Shown: positions 30,190-40,252, numbered from the stretch's first letter. The stretch is 64,000 nt of DNA from an uncultured Clostridia bacterium (GCA_947631005.1 CANRJR010000004.1:21102-85101), one strand, 5' to 3'. The notes: generated from the sequence alone by a model not told the origin. Made by a program: numbers and translations.

Positions 30190-31137
30190 TTGATTACTCA
30201 CGGGAACGAAATCAAGCTGTTTGCGGGCAATTCCAATCTTCCGCTCGCGCGGGCGATTGCCGCGAAGCTCAACACGGAACTCGGCGACATCGAGGTGACC
30301 AAATTTTCCGACGGAGAGACCTCCGTCCACCTCGGCGAAACGGTGCGCGGACGCGACCTCTTCATCATTCAGTCGACCGCCGCTCCCGTCAACGACAATC
30401 TCATGGAACTTCTCATCATGATCGACGCCGCCAAGCGCGCTTCGGCGGGCAGAGTGACGGCGGTCATGCCCTACTTCGGGTACGCGCGGCAGGATCGGAA
30501 GGCGCGCTCGCGCGACCCCATCACGGCAAAGCTCGTTGCCGACCTCATCACTTCGGCGGGAGCTGACCGCGTGCTCACCATGGACTTGCACGCCGCCCAG
30601 ATCCAAGGGTTTTTCAACATCCCCGTCGATAATCTGCTCGGCGGACCGACGCTCTACAATTATTTTGCCGACAAAGTGGACGAAAATTTCATCGTCGTAT
30701 CGCCCGACGTGGGCAGCGTGAACCGTGCGCGCAAGGTCGCCGAGCGGCTCGGCTGTCCGATGGCGATCATCGACAAACGCCGTCCCCGCGCCAACGTGAT
30801 GGAGGTAATGAACATCATCGGCACGGTCGAGGGGAAGCGGTGTCTGCTCGTCGACGACATGATCGACACGGCGGGTACGATCGTGCAGGGCGCGGAAGCC
30901 CTCGTAAAGGCGGGCGCGCTGGAGATCAAGGCTTGTTGCACGCACGCCGTTCTTTCGGGACCCGCGGTGGAGCGGCTGGCGTCCTCGCCCATCGACGAGC
31001 TCGTCATGCTCGACACCATTCATCTTCCCGAAGAAAAGATGCTTCCGAAGATCAAGATCCTCTCGGTCGCCGATATCTTCGCGGCGGCGATCGAGAACGT
31101 ATATCTCGACAGACCGATCAGCAAGATCTACGATTGA
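30190..31137 (+). CDS. prs: Ribose-phosphate pyrophosphokinase (probable TTG start)
   Basis: [55 protein letters not shown] precedes TTG at 30190. Confidence 0.95.
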   Translation: MITHGNEIKLFAGNSNLPLARAIAAKLNTELGDIEVTKFSDGETSVHLGETVRGRDLFIIQSTAAPVNDNLMELLIMIDAAKRASAGRVTAVMPYFGYARQDRKARSRDPITAKLVADLITSAGADRVLTMDLHAAQIQGFFNIPVDNLLGGPTLYNYFADKVDENFIVVSPDVGSVNRARKVAERLGCPMAIIDKRRPRANVMEVMNIIGTVEGKRCLLVDDMIDTAGTIVQGAEALVKAGALEIKACCTHAVLSGPAVERLASSPIDELVMLDTIHLPEEKMLPKIKILSVADIFAAAIENVYLDRPISKIYD

Positions 31138-31146
31138 CCGACCGTA

Positions 31147-31170
31147 GAGCCGCCCGCGGGCGGCTCTTTT
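31147..31170 (+). terminator. Intrinsic terminator between prs and pth
   Basis: GAGCCGCCCGCGGGCGGCTC-TTTT. Confidence 0.8.
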
Positions 31171-31189
31171 CAACAGCAAGGAGGAGGGC

Positions 31190-31753
31190 ATGTTTCTCAT
31201 CGTCGGGCTCGGAAATCCAGAAACGCAGTACGCCAAAACCTACCATAATCTCGGCTTTCTCGCGGCGGGGGACGTCGCGGAACATCTGCATGCCAAGTTC
31301 AAAAAACGGGAGTGCGAGGCGAGCGTCGCCGAAGGCTACATCGCGGGCGAAAAGGTGATCGTCGCCCGTCCGCTCACCTATATGAACGCCTCGGGACGCG
31401 CCGTAAAACAGCTGCTGCGCAAGTATAAACTCACCGAACGCGAGCTCGCCGTCATCTACGACGATTTTGATCTGCCCAAGGGGCATGTCCGCATCCGACC
31501 CTCGGGAAGCGCGGGCACGCACAACGGAATGCGGTCGGTCATTGCCGAGATCGGGAGCTCGGATTTCGCGCGTATCCGCATCGGCATTCACGACGACGGC
31601 GGCATTCCGCTCATGAATTATGTCCTCTCGGAGATCCGCAAAGAGGACTATCCGCTCTTCACGGAGGCGTGCGCGCGGGCGGCGCAGGCGGCGGTCGCGA
31701 TCGCCGCGGGCGAGAAGATCGATCTCGTGATGACCAAATACAACAACGCATGA
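31190..31753 (+). CDS. pth: Peptidyl-tRNA hydrolase
   Basis: FLIVGLGNPETQYAKTYHNLGF; RPLTYMNASGRAV; GSAGTHNGMRSVI. Confidence 0.95.
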   Translation: MFLIVGLGNPETQYAKTYHNLGFLAAGDVAEHLHAKFKKRECEASVAEGYIAGEKVIVARPLTYMNASGRAVKQLLRKYKLTERELAVIYDDFDLPKGHVRIRPSGSAGTHNGMRSVIAEIGSSDFARIRIGIHDDGGIPLMNYVLSEIRKEDYPLFTEACARAAQAAVAIAAGEKIDLVMTKYNNA

Positions 31754-34700
31754 AGTTTTTCGATTTCGGACAGATCGGAGGGGACTATCCTCTCCTCGGC
31801 GCGGACCTTACTAACGGCGTTCCCGCCGCGGCGTTCGGCGTTTCCGACGCGCATAAATATTTCATCGCCGCCCTCGCAGAGCCGAGGACGGTTTATATTA
31901 CCGCCGACGCGCTCTCGGCGCGGCGTGCGGCGCAGGCGATCGAGGCGATCTCGGGGCGGCGGGTCGCCCTGCTTTCTGGAAAAGACGAGGTGCTCACCTA
32001 TCGGCGCGCCCTCTCCAAAGACGCCCTTTACCGCCGTCTCACCGCCCTCTACGAATGGGAGCGCGGCGCGCACACGCTGGTCGCCGACGTGGAGGCACTC
32101 GTCCAGCTCGCCCCCCGCCGCCTTCCCGTGTTCACGCTTGAAACGGGCAAGGAGACCGACATGCGCGCCCTCGTCGACGCGCTCGCCGCGGCGGGCTATA
32201 CCCGCGAATATCAGGTGGACGGCAAGGGCGCGTTTTCGGTGCGCGGCGACATCCTCGACATCTATCCCGTCAACTGCGCCCACCCCGTCCGCATCGACTT
32301 TTTCGGCGACGAAGTGGAAGCCATCAAGCCGTACGACGAAACGACCGCCGAACGGTACGCGCAGATCGGGCGCATCGACATCGTAGCGGCGACCGACGTC
32401 GTGCTCGGCGCGGGGGAGTGGGAGAAGATCCGCGCCGTCCTCGAAGAGGAGTGCGCGCACGCGCCGAACGAGACGGCGCGCCTCCGCATGCGCACGATCG
32501 CCGAGGAACTCTCCCAAACGCCCAACGGATTTTTGCTGCCGCTTCTCGAAAATTCGGTCTCGCCGCTCGCGCTGTTTTCGGACGCGCTGTTCGTGTTCGA
32601 CGAATGCAAGCTCATCCGCGACAAGCTCGACGGTCTGTATAAGGAGCACGAAGAGCGTCACCGCGTGCTGTCGGAGGGCGGGGAGGCAATGCGCTTTTCG
32701 CTCAAACAGTATATCCCGCGGGAGGAATTTTCGGGGCTCAAACGCTGTCTTGCCTTGCAGACGTTCGCGGGGGCGATCGGCTTTTTCAACCCGCTCAAAA
32801 TTTACAATTTCACCTGCACGCCCGCGCGGCGGTATCTCAATTCGGTGTCCGACCTCGTGGGGGACGTCCGCGCGTGGAGGAAGTCGGGCTACCGCGTCAT
32901 GATCTGGTGCGGCGACGCTTCGCGCAAACAAAAACTTGCGGATACGCTGTTCGACGAAGGCATTTCCGCGGTCGGTCTGCCCCAAACGCTGCGCGAATTT
33001 GAGGGGGTCGCGCTCCTGCCGTACACCCTCGAAAACGGGTTGATCTTGCACGAGTGCAAGCTCGCCGTCGTCGGGACGAACGACCTTTTCACCAAGGCGG
33101 CGTCGCAAAAGCGCATCAAGCGGCGGCGGGGGGACATGTTCCTCGCGCCCGAAGTGGGCGACTACGCCGTCCACGAGACGCACGGCGTGGGACGGATCAC
33201 GGGGACGAAGAAGATCGAAACGACGGACGGCATCAAGGAATATGTCGCCCTCGAATACCGCGACGGCGACGTGCTGTATGTGCCCGTCGAGCAAATGGAC
33301 GTGCTGTCCAAATACATGGGCGGCGACGATCCCCAGCTCTCCAAGATCGGCGGGGCGGAGTTCGAAAGGGTCAAGGCGCGGGTGCGCGCGTCCCTGCACA
33401 AAATGGCGTTCGACCTCAAACAGCTCTATGCCGAGCGGCAGGAGAAAAAAGGGTACGTCTTTCCCGCCTATCCCGAGGAGATGGAGGAGTTCGCGGCGGC
33501 GTTTCCCTACGAGGAGACTCCCGACCAGCTGCAATCGCTCGACGAGATCCAAGCCGATATGTGTTCGGACAAGGTGATGGACCGCCTTCTTTGCGGCGAC
33601 GTCGGGTTCGGCAAGACGGAGGTCGCCCTCCGCGCGGCGTATCTGTGCATTCTCGCGGGCAGACAGGCGGCGTTGCTCTGCCCGAGCGTCGTGCTCTCCG
33701 AACAGCATTTCCGCACGGCGGAGGAGCGCATGCGCGACTTCGGCGTACGGGTCGCCTGCCTCAACCGTTTCCGCACCGAGCGCGAACAGCGCGCCGTTCT
33801 TACCGCGCTCGAAAAGGGGGAGGTCGACCTCATCGTCGGCACGCACCGTCTGCTTTCGGACGACGTGAAGTTTCACGACCTCGGACTGCTCGTGCTCGAC
33901 GAGGAGCAACGCTTCGGCGTGGAACATAAGGAAAAGATCAAGTCGGTGAAGCGGACGGTCGACTGTTTGACCATGACGGCGACCCCCATACCGCGCACAT
34001 TGCACCTCTCGCTTTCGGGCATCCGCGACATCTCCACCATCCAGACCCCGCCGCGCGAGCGCATGCCCGTGCAGACCTACGTTGCGGAGGAATCCGAAAC
34101 GCTCATCCGCGACGCCTGCCTGCGCGAGATCGCCCGCGGGGGGCAGATCTTTTTGCTCTACAACCGCGTGCAGACCATTCAGACGTTCACCGAGCGCATC
34201 CGCGCCATTTTGCCCGAGGCGAGGATCACGCTCGCGCACGGGAGGATGGACAGGAATATGCTCGAAACCAACGTGTTCGGGTTTTACCGCGGGGAGTACG
34301 ACCTCCTCGTCACGACGACCATCATCGAAAACGGCGTCGACCTGCCCAACGCCAACACGCTCATCGTGATCGACGCCGACCGCCTCGGCATCTCCCAGCT
34401 CTACCAACTGCGCGGGCGGGTCGGCAGGGGGGCGCGCCTTGCGCACGCCTATTTCACCTATAAACCCGAGCGGGTCATGACGGAGAACGCCGCCGAGCGG
34501 CTCAAAACCATCATGCAGTTCACCGAGCTCGGTTCGGGATTCCGCATCGCGATGCGCGATCTCGAGATCCGCGGCGCGGGCAATGTGCTCGGCGCGGAGC
34601 AGCACGGGCATATGGATAAGATCGGCTACGAGCTGTACGCGAAGATCCTCAAAGAGGAGCTCACGGGGGAATCCCAACAGAGCGTCGACCTCGACATCCG

Positions 34701-35136
34701 CGCCACGGCGTTCATTCCCGAGAGCTATGTGGAATCCAACGCGGGGCGGATGGATTGTTACAAACAGATCGCCGAGATCAACGGGGAGAGCGATTTCAAG
34801 CGGGTCGTGCGGGCGATGGAGGACGGCTACGGTCCGCTTCCCCAACCCACGATGAATCTCGCGGTGATCGCGCTGATGAAGTGGTACGCGTCCCGCTTCC
34901 GCGTGCGGAAGATCGCCGTGGGGACAAAGGGCGGGTCGCTCGAATTTGCCGAACTCAAAGCGTTGTCCGACGGGCGGATCGCCGCCGCGATGGACAATTT
35001 CAAGGGATATTGGTCGCTCGACATGACGAGCGCGCCCGTCCTCCGCTTCCAAAACATGGGCGACGGCGGGAAAACCATGCTTCTTATGACAAGATTTTTG
35101 AAATTTGCATCAACTTTTCACGGAAATTCCGCGTAA
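31750..35136 (+). CDS. mfd: Transcription-repair coupling factor
   Basis: UvrB-like N-terminus, CarD-like RID (HETHGVGRITG), helicase motifs (GDVGFGKTEVALRAA, DEEQRFGV), TRCF C-terminal domain; 4-nt overlap with pth. Confidence 0.95.
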   Translation: MKFFDFGQIGGDYPLLGADLTNGVPAAAFGVSDAHKYFIAALAEPRTVYITADALSARRAAQAIEAISGRRVALLSGKDEVLTYRRALSKDALYRRLTALYEWERGAHTLVADVEALVQLAPRRLPVFTLETGKETDMRALVDALAAAGYTREYQVDGKGAFSVRGDILDIYPVNCAHPVRIDFFGDEVEAIKPYDETTAERYAQIGRIDIVAATDVVLGAGEWEKIRAVLEEECAHAPNETARLRMRTIAEELSQTPNGFLLPLLENSVSPLALFSDALFVFDECKLIRDKLDGLYKEHEERHRVLSEGGEAMRFSLKQYIPREEFSGLKRCLALQTFAGAIGFFNPLKIYNFTCTPARRYLNSVSDLVGDVRAWRKSGYRVMIWCGDASRKQKLADTLFDEGISAVGLPQTLREFEGVALLPYTLENGLILHECKLAVVGTNDLFTKAASQKRIKRRRGDMFLAPEVGDYAVHETHGVGRITGTKKIETTDGIKEYVALEYRDGDVLYVPVEQMDVLSKYMGGDDPQLSKIGGAEFERVKARVRASLHKMAFDLKQLYAERQEKKGYVFPAYPEEMEEFAAAFPYEETPDQLQSLDEIQADMCSDKVMDRLLCGDVGFGKTEVALRAAYLCILAGRQAALLCPSVVLSEQHFRTAEERMRDFGVRVACLNRFRTEREQRAVLTALEKGEVDLIVGTHRLLSDDVKFHDLGLLVLDEEQRFGVEHKEKIKSVKRTVDCLTMTATPIPRTLHLSLSGIRDISTIQTPPRERMPVQTYVAEESETLIRDACLREIARGGQIFLLYNRVQTIQTFTERIRAILPEARITLAHGRMDRNMLETNVFGFYRGEYDLLVTTTIIENGVDLPNANTLIVIDADRLGISQLYQLRGRVGRGARLAHAYFTYKPERVMTENAAERLKTIMQFTELGSGFRIAMRDLEIRGAGNVLGAEQHGHMDKIGYELYAKILKEELTGESQQSVDLDIRATAFIPESYVESNAGRMDCYKQIAEINGESDFKRVVRAMEDGYGPLPQPTMNLAVIALMKWYASRFRVRKIAVGTKGGSLEFAELKALSDGRIAAAMDNFKGYWSLDMTSAPVLRFQNMGDGGKTMLLMTRFLKFASTFHGNSA

Positions 35137-35141
35137 ATGAT

Positions 35142-35170
35142 TTGCGAAATCCGAAGAAATGGGTTATAAT
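35142..35170 (+). promoter_or_regulatory. Promoter TTGCGA-17-TATAAT
   Basis: -10 at 35165-35170, upstream of PrsA-like gene. Confidence 0.7.
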
Positions 35171-35242
35171 GAAAAGAGCATGGAAGCGCGCGGGCTCGCG
35201 CGCATACTGAAATAAAGCAAATAAAGCAATTCGGAGCACAGT

Positions 35243-37390
35243 ATGAAGAGAAGCAAAAGAGCGGCGGTCATTGCGCTCGCGGCAGTCATGGGATGTTCGT
35301 GCGCGGCGTTTGCCGGGTGTGACCTCGTCACCAAAGATCTCAATAAGGATTATCGGCAGATCATTGCCGAGGTCGATTTAACGCGCAGTCCCGACTTCGA
35401 GGGGGACGGCGTGTTCGCCTCCGTGAAAGGGGTCGTCGAGAACAAGCCGATCTTGAAGCGCGACATGATCTCCACCTACATCGCCAACGGCGCGAACGTA
35501 CAGAGCCAATACGGCTGGTCGTATCTCGACACGTTCAACGCGATCGCCGACAGCTTGGTCAACCGCCAGGTGTTCGTGCAATACTGCAAGGCATATCTCG
35601 CGAAGAATTACGGCTATACGGTCGACGGATATCAAAATGCGATAGCGGGCGAGTTTTCGAGCGACGCGGCGCGCCGCGCGGCGGGGCTCGCGTATTTCCT
35701 CGACGAGGATGAGAAAGCCGCCGCGGACTACACCTTCCGCAAGACGGTGAACGACGCCATCGACACCCTCGAAGAGGGCTTCATCAAGATCGAAGAGGAC
35801 GAGCACGACCACACCGCCGACGCCGACGTCCGCACCCTTCCCACGGGCGCGGAGACCGAGAACGACGAGTATTTCGATCCCGATTACCGCATCTACACGG
35901 GCAAGGAGACCGCGCTCGGCTCATACGAAAAGGTGGAGGGTTCGCGTCCCGCCACCCGCATCAAGGCGTATAAGAAGTTCCTCTCCAACCTCCGCGCCAA
36001 CGATCTTCTCGACAAGAACGAAAACACGTCCGACTTCGAGAGCATGAACTATTGCGCGCTCGAACGCGAATCCGCCTATGAGACCGCCATCATCAACAAG
36101 GTCCTCGATAAATTCCGCGAAGAGGAAGAAAAGAAGCTCACCGCGGAGTGGGCGGAGGGGCTCTTCAACGAGACCGTCGCCGCCCAGCGCGCGGGCTACA
36201 CCAAAGACAAGACCTCGTTCGAGAGCGCGCTCGACGGCATGAGCAACACCTCGTTCGTCCTCGCCGCGCCGCGTTCCACGGTCGGCGGCGTTGAAAAGTA
36301 CGACGCGTACGGGTTCGTCATCAACATCCTTTTGCCTTTCTCGGCGACGCAGACGCAGACGCTCAACGAAGCCTCCAACGACTATAACGACCCGCAGGGC
36401 GGCAAGTTCGCCGCGCGCGCCGCGCTTCTCCGCGGCGTTACGGCGACCGACCAACGCGGCACGTGGTTCACGGGGCACACCGATTATTCCTACACGGCGG
36501 GCGCGGACGCCTATACGGGCGGCAACGCAGACCGCACCTATCTCTTCTTTGAAAATTCCGTCACCAAGTCGTCGGGGGAGAACGCCCGCTACGAGAAACT
36601 CGCGAACTACTACGGGCAGTACACCTACAACGGCAAGGTCGTAAAGACCGAAACGGACGGCGATACGGAATACACGATCACTCCCAATAAGATCACCATC
36701 GACGGATTCCTCTCCGAAATGAAAGGCTACTTGCAGGCGGCGGGCGTACAGGCGGAAGTGACGCAGGAAGTCCCCGCGGATTACTACACCCAAACGCAGT
36801 ACTACTTCACCGAGGGCGAGAAGAAAGGGGAGGTCGACTATTCCAAGTTCATCTACGAGGCGGGCAAGATCGCCGCGTTCGATCCCGCAAACGGCGGGAC
36901 TGCCTTCGACGCGAACCGCATGTTCGTTGCAGGGACGAACGAAAACAAGGCGTTTTCCGTCATCAACGAGCTCTCCTTTGCATACAATACCGATACGGCG
37001 GGGCTCAACAGCTACCTCGGGTACGACGTGTCGCCCTATAAAACGAGCTACATGGCGGAGTTCGAGTATGCGGCGCAGTGGGCGGTCGCGCAGGGCGCGG
37101 GCACGTACGCCGTCGTCCCCACCGACTACGGCTGGCATATCATTTATTGCACGTTCTCGTTCGCGGACGTCGCGGCGGATCAGGCTTCGCCGTTCACGTT
37201 CGACTACGACAAGCGCGGCGAGGAGGACACGTTCTCCTACTACTACTTCGAACAGCTCAAAGCGACGGCTGTCGACACGGCGGCGACCAACCGCCGTACG
37301 GACGCCGTGAACCAATACATCGAGGCGTGTTCCGACGTTTACAGCGATCGCTTTTCCGATCTGACGGGGCTCGATTCGTCCAATTCGTAA
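35243..37390 (+). CDS. Lipoprotein, divergent SurA/PrsA-like peptidyl-prolyl isomerase-type foldase
   Basis: Lipobox AFAGC; GVVENKPILKRDMISTYI N-terminal SurA-like segment; YGWHIIYC late motif as in PPIC domains; position after mfd. Confidence 0.6.
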   Translation: MKRSKRAAVIALAAVMGCSCAAFAGCDLVTKDLNKDYRQIIAEVDLTRSPDFEGDGVFASVKGVVENKPILKRDMISTYIANGANVQSQYGWSYLDTFNAIADSLVNRQVFVQYCKAYLAKNYGYTVDGYQNAIAGEFSSDAARRAAGLAYFLDEDEKAAADYTFRKTVNDAIDTLEEGFIKIEEDEHDHTADADVRTLPTGAETENDEYFDPDYRIYTGKETALGSYEKVEGSRPATRIKAYKKFLSNLRANDLLDKNENTSDFESMNYCALERESAYETAIINKVLDKFREEEEKKLTAEWAEGLFNETVAAQRAGYTKDKTSFESALDGMSNTSFVLAAPRSTVGGVEKYDAYGFVINILLPFSATQTQTLNEASNDYNDPQGGKFAARAALLRGVTATDQRGTWFTGHTDYSYTAGADAYTGGNADRTYLFFENSVTKSSGENARYEKLANYYGQYTYNGKVVKTETDGDTEYTITPNKITIDGFLSEMKGYLQAAGVQAEVTQEVPADYYTQTQYYFTEGEKKGEVDYSKFIYEAGKIAAFDPANGGTAFDANRMFVAGTNENKAFSVINELSFAYNTDTAGLNSYLGYDVSPYKTSYMAEFEYAAQWAVAQGAGTYAVVPTDYGWHIIYCTFSFADVAADQASPFTFDYDKRGEEDTFSYYYFEQLKATAVDTAATNRRTDAVNQYIEACSDVYSDRFSDLTGLDSSNS

Positions 37391-37396
37391 GGCATT

Positions 37397-38221
37397 ATGG
37401 GAATTTGGGAAGCCATTTGGAAATGTTTGATTTTGGGTACGGTGCAGGGACTCACGGAGTTCCTTCCCGTTTCTTCGAGCGGACATCTCGAACTGTTCCG
37501 TACCCTCCTGAAAGCGGATTTCGGCTCGGAAGCCGCGGAGACCTTTTTCGACGTGATGATGCACATCGGCACGCTCGTCGCCGTCGTCGCGCTCTTTCGG
37601 AAAGATATCGCCGCGCTCTTTCACCGTCCGTTGAAACCGCTCTGCATGCTCGTTGTGGCGACCATTCCCGCGGGCGTGTTCGGCATCCTCGCCAAGGTAT
37701 TCGATTGGGACGCAAAGCTGATGGCGGGGGGGTATCTCGCGGTATTCTTCGCGGCGACCGCGCTCTTGCTGCTCGTGACCGAACTTGTCGCCAAACGCCA
37801 AAAAACGACCCGTCCGCTCGGCTGGCGTAACACCGTCCCGATGGGGCTCATTCAGGCGATTGCGGTGCTTCCCGGGATCTCGCGGAGCGGCTCGACCATC
37901 GCGATGGGGGTGATGACGGGCGGCAAGCGGGAGGAAGTCGCGCGGTTTTCTTTCCTCATGAGCATTCCCGTCATTTTGGGCGCGCTTCTCGTGAGTGCGG
38001 CGGACGTTGCGGTGCACCATAGCGAACTTACGGCGTCGGGGAATACGGCGGCACTCGCGATCGGCGTGTGCGTCGGTTGTGCGGCGGCGGCTGTTTCGGG
38101 GCTCTTCGCCATCAAAGTGATGCTCAAAGCCATCGGCGCGGCGAACTATAAGTGGTTCGCGGTGTATCTTGCGATCTTGTCGCTCGTGTACATGTGGTTG
38201 CAGATCATCGGGGTAGTTTGA
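37397..38221 (+). CDS. uppP: Undecaprenyl-diphosphatase UppP/BacA
   Basis: LGTVQGLTEFLPVSSSGHLEL; PGISRSGSTI. Confidence 0.95.
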   Translation: MGIWEAIWKCLILGTVQGLTEFLPVSSSGHLELFRTLLKADFGSEAAETFFDVMMHIGTLVAVVALFRKDIAALFHRPLKPLCMLVVATIPAGVFGILAKVFDWDAKLMAGGYLAVFFAATALLLLVTELVAKRQKTTRPLGWRNTVPMGLIQAIAVLPGISRSGSTIAMGVMTGGKREEVARFSFLMSIPVILGALLVSAADVAVHHSELTASGNTAALAIGVCVGCAAAAVSGLFAIKVMLKAIGAANYKWFAVYLAILSLVYMWLQIIGVV

Positions 38222-38235
38222 ATAAAAAACAAAAA

Positions 38236-38262
38236 ACCTCCCATACTGTCGGTATCGGAGGT
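38236..38262 (+). promoter_or_regulatory. RBS-sequestering hairpin upstream of YjzC-like gene
   Basis: ACCTCC(C)ATAC-TGTCG-GTAT(C)GGAGGT: 10 bp with one C.C mismatch; the 3' arm is the GGAGGT Shine-Dalgarno. Confidence 0.55.
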
Positions 38263-38268
38263 GATAGC

Positions 38269-38421
38269 ATGAGATTGAATTCCGGTGACGTTTGCCCCAA
38301 GACGGGCGCGTACAAGGTCATCAATGCGGAAGGAAGAGTGATCAATACGGTTTACGTCGGCGAAGGCGAAACGATGCCCCCCACGCAATATTCGGATTGT
38401 CACTACGAATCGGAGTCTTGA
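38269..38421 (+). CDS. Small YjzC-like protein (50 aa)
   Basis: MRLNSGDVCPKTGAYKVINAEGRVINTVYVGEGETMPPTQYSDCHYESES; GGAGGTGAT RBS. Confidence 0.75.
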   Translation: MRLNSGDVCPKTGAYKVINAEGRVINTVYVGEGETMPPTQYSDCHYESES

Positions 38422-38459
38422 TCGCTCTACGATAAGATTCAGATCCCGAAGATGTTTCA

Positions 38460-38486
38460 GCCCGCGGCTTTCGCCGCGGGCTTCTT
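38460..38486 (+). terminator. Intrinsic terminator-like hairpin
   Basis: GCCCGCGG-CTTTCG-CCGCGGGC-TTCTT. Confidence 0.7.
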
Positions 38487-38536
38487 GTCGCCCGAAATCG
38501 GGTAAAATATCAATACGTCGCGCCTTTTCCGCGTTT

Positions 38537-39595
38537 TTACGGTTGCAAAATATCGTCGATGCGGGCAAGTTCCTCTTCGGTGAACGAGGGGTTGACGCGC
38601 AGGTTTTCGAGGATCTGCGCGGAGGAGGACGCGCCGACGATCACGCTCGATACGACGTCGTCTTTGAGTGCCCACGAGAGGGACATCTCGGCGAGCGTCT
38701 GTCCGCGTTCCTGCGCGAGGGCGCGGAGCGCGTTGAGCTTTGCGAGGAGTTCCGGCGTGAGCCGTTCCGCTTTGAGGGTAAAGCTCTTGCGCATGCGGCT
38801 GTCGTCGGGAATGCCGTGCAGATATTTGTCGGTGAGCAGCCCCTGCGCGAGCGGCGAATACACGACGATCCCGAATCCCTGTTGCTTGGCGTACGCGGCG
38901 AGCCCGTTCGTCTCGATGCTGCGGTCGAGCAAATTGTAGCAGGATTGGTTGAGGATAAAGGGCGTTTTGAGCTCGCGGAACACGTTCACCGCGGCTTCCG
39001 TCTGCTCGCGGTCGTAGTTGGAAATGCCGATATATAGCGTTTTTCCCTGTTCGACGAGGCGGTGCAGGGTGTAGCAGGTCTCCTCGATGGGGGTCTCTTT
39101 TGCGGGACGGTGATGGTAGAAGATATCCACATAGCCGAGCCCCAAACGGCGCAGGCTCTGGTTGAGGGCGGCGGTGAGATATTTTTTACTGCCCCCGTCG
39201 CCGTACGGACCTTTCCACATGCCGAAGCCCGCCTTGGTGGAGACGCACAGCTCGTCGCGGTAGGAGGAGAGGTTTTCCCGCACGATCTTGCCGAAGTTCT
39301 CCTCCGCCGCGCCGCCGCGCGGTCCGTAGTTGTTGGCGAGGTCGAAGTGGCAAATGCCGTTGTCGAAAGCGGTGAACACCATGTCGCGCATGATCTCGTA
39401 GTTGTCCATACTGCCGAAGTTGTGCCAAAGCCCGAGCGAAATTTCGGGCAGTTTGAGCCCGCTCTTGCCCGCGCGGCGATAGTGCACGGCTTCCTTTTTA
39501 TAGCGCATGGGATCGGGCGCACGGTCGCGGTTGCTCATCAAACGTTTGAACGTTTCTTCGTCGATCCAGCGTCCTCCGACGTATAATTTTTCCAT
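38537..39595 (-). CDS. Aldo/keto reductase (YghZ-like)
   Basis: VHYRRAGKSGLKLPEISLGLWHNFG; YGPRGGAAEENFGKI; DIFYHHRPAKETPIEET; VIVGASSSAQILENL. ATG at 39595. Confidence 0.92.
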   Translation of the reverse strand: MEKLYVGGRWIDEETFKRLMSNRDRAPDPMRYKKEAVHYRRAGKSGLKLPEISLGLWHNFGSMDNYEIMRDMVFTAFDNGICHFDLANNYGPRGGAAEENFGKIVRENLSSYRDELCVSTKAGFGMWKGPYGDGGSKKYLTAALNQSLRRLGLGYVDIFYHHRPAKETPIEETCYTLHRLVEQGKTLYIGISNYDREQTEAAVNVFRELKTPFILNQSCYNLLDRSIETNGLAAYAKQQGFGIVVYSPLAQGLLTDKYLHGIPDDSRMRKSFTLKAERLTPELLAKLNALRALAQERGQTLAEMSLSWALKDDVVSSVIVGASSSAQILENLRVNPSFTEEELARIDDILQP

Positions 39596-39621
39596 CTGCG
39601 TGTCCCCTTGATTTTTTTCAT

Positions 39622-39650
39622 AGAATAGCACACCCGCCGTAAAATAGCAA
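39622..39650 (-). promoter_or_regulatory. Promoter TTGCTA-17-TATTCT for aldo/keto reductase
   Basis: On minus strand: -35 at 39650-39645, -10 at 39627-39622. Confidence 0.6.
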
Positions 39651-39745
39651 GCGTTCGCCGCAGGAAAAAAGTATTTCATTTTTTCATGAAAGTAACCGCC
39701 GCGGCGGGCGCGGCATAGTATGGAAAAAACGGTATGGGGGAGATC

Positions 39746-40252
39746 ATGGAAGCATTGCGCCCGCTCGATACGCTCGAAAACGTCAGGGAAAACACCAAAG
39801 CTCTCAAAATCGTAGGAACGGCATATGCGGGGCGGTCGGGCGTTCTGACCGCCGTGTTGCAGTATGTGTACCAAACGGTCGCGCTCGCGGGCGCGGGACA
39901 GACGGAGGCGGCGAAGGCGTTCGAACAGCTCGCCTCGGTAAAACTGTACGACCTCGAACTCATGGGAACGCTCATCCGCCGTTTGGGCGCGAGCCCCGTA
40001 TATACCGCCTGCCCGCCCTATCCCGTGTCCCATTACAGCGCGTCGTGCGTCGACTATTCCAAGTCGCTTTCCCGCATGCTCGCCGCCGATCTCGCGCTCG
40101 AAGAGACCGCGGAGGAGAATTTGGCGCGCATCCGCGCCACGGTCGACGACGCGTCGGTCTTGGGCGTGCTCGACAAGATCGCCGAGGACGGGGCGTATTG
40201 CAAACGCCGTCTCGAAGAGCTCGGCGCGGGCGTCAACGCTTTTCCGGCATGA
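39746..40252 (+). CDS. Ferritin-like protein with apparently degenerated metal site
   Basis: YAGRSGVLTAVLQYVYQ...FEQLASVKLYDLELMGTLIRRLGASPVY...HYSASCVDYSKSLSRMLAADLALEE...IAEDGAYCKRRLEEL matches the clostridial ferritin-like family layout. Confidence 0.65.
   Translation: MEALRPLDTLENVRENTKALKIVGTAYAGRSGVLTAVLQYVYQTVALAGAGQTEAAKAFEQLASVKLYDLELMGTLIRRLGASPVYTACPPYPVSHYSASCVDYSKSLSRMLAADLALEETAEENLARIRATVDDASVLGVLDKIAEDGAYCKRRLEELGAGVNAFPA

Noticed and set aside
31648-35052. 1134-aa minus-strand ORF antisense to mfd
   Set aside because: Shadow ORF from high GC3 in a real gene; low-complexity, Arg/His/Asp-rich translation with no domain features. Same reasoning for 26086-29049(+), 18016-20532(-), 20493-22415(-), 35921-38020(-), 12396-14108(+), 58740-60341(-), 5836-7320(-) and 3747-5213(-).
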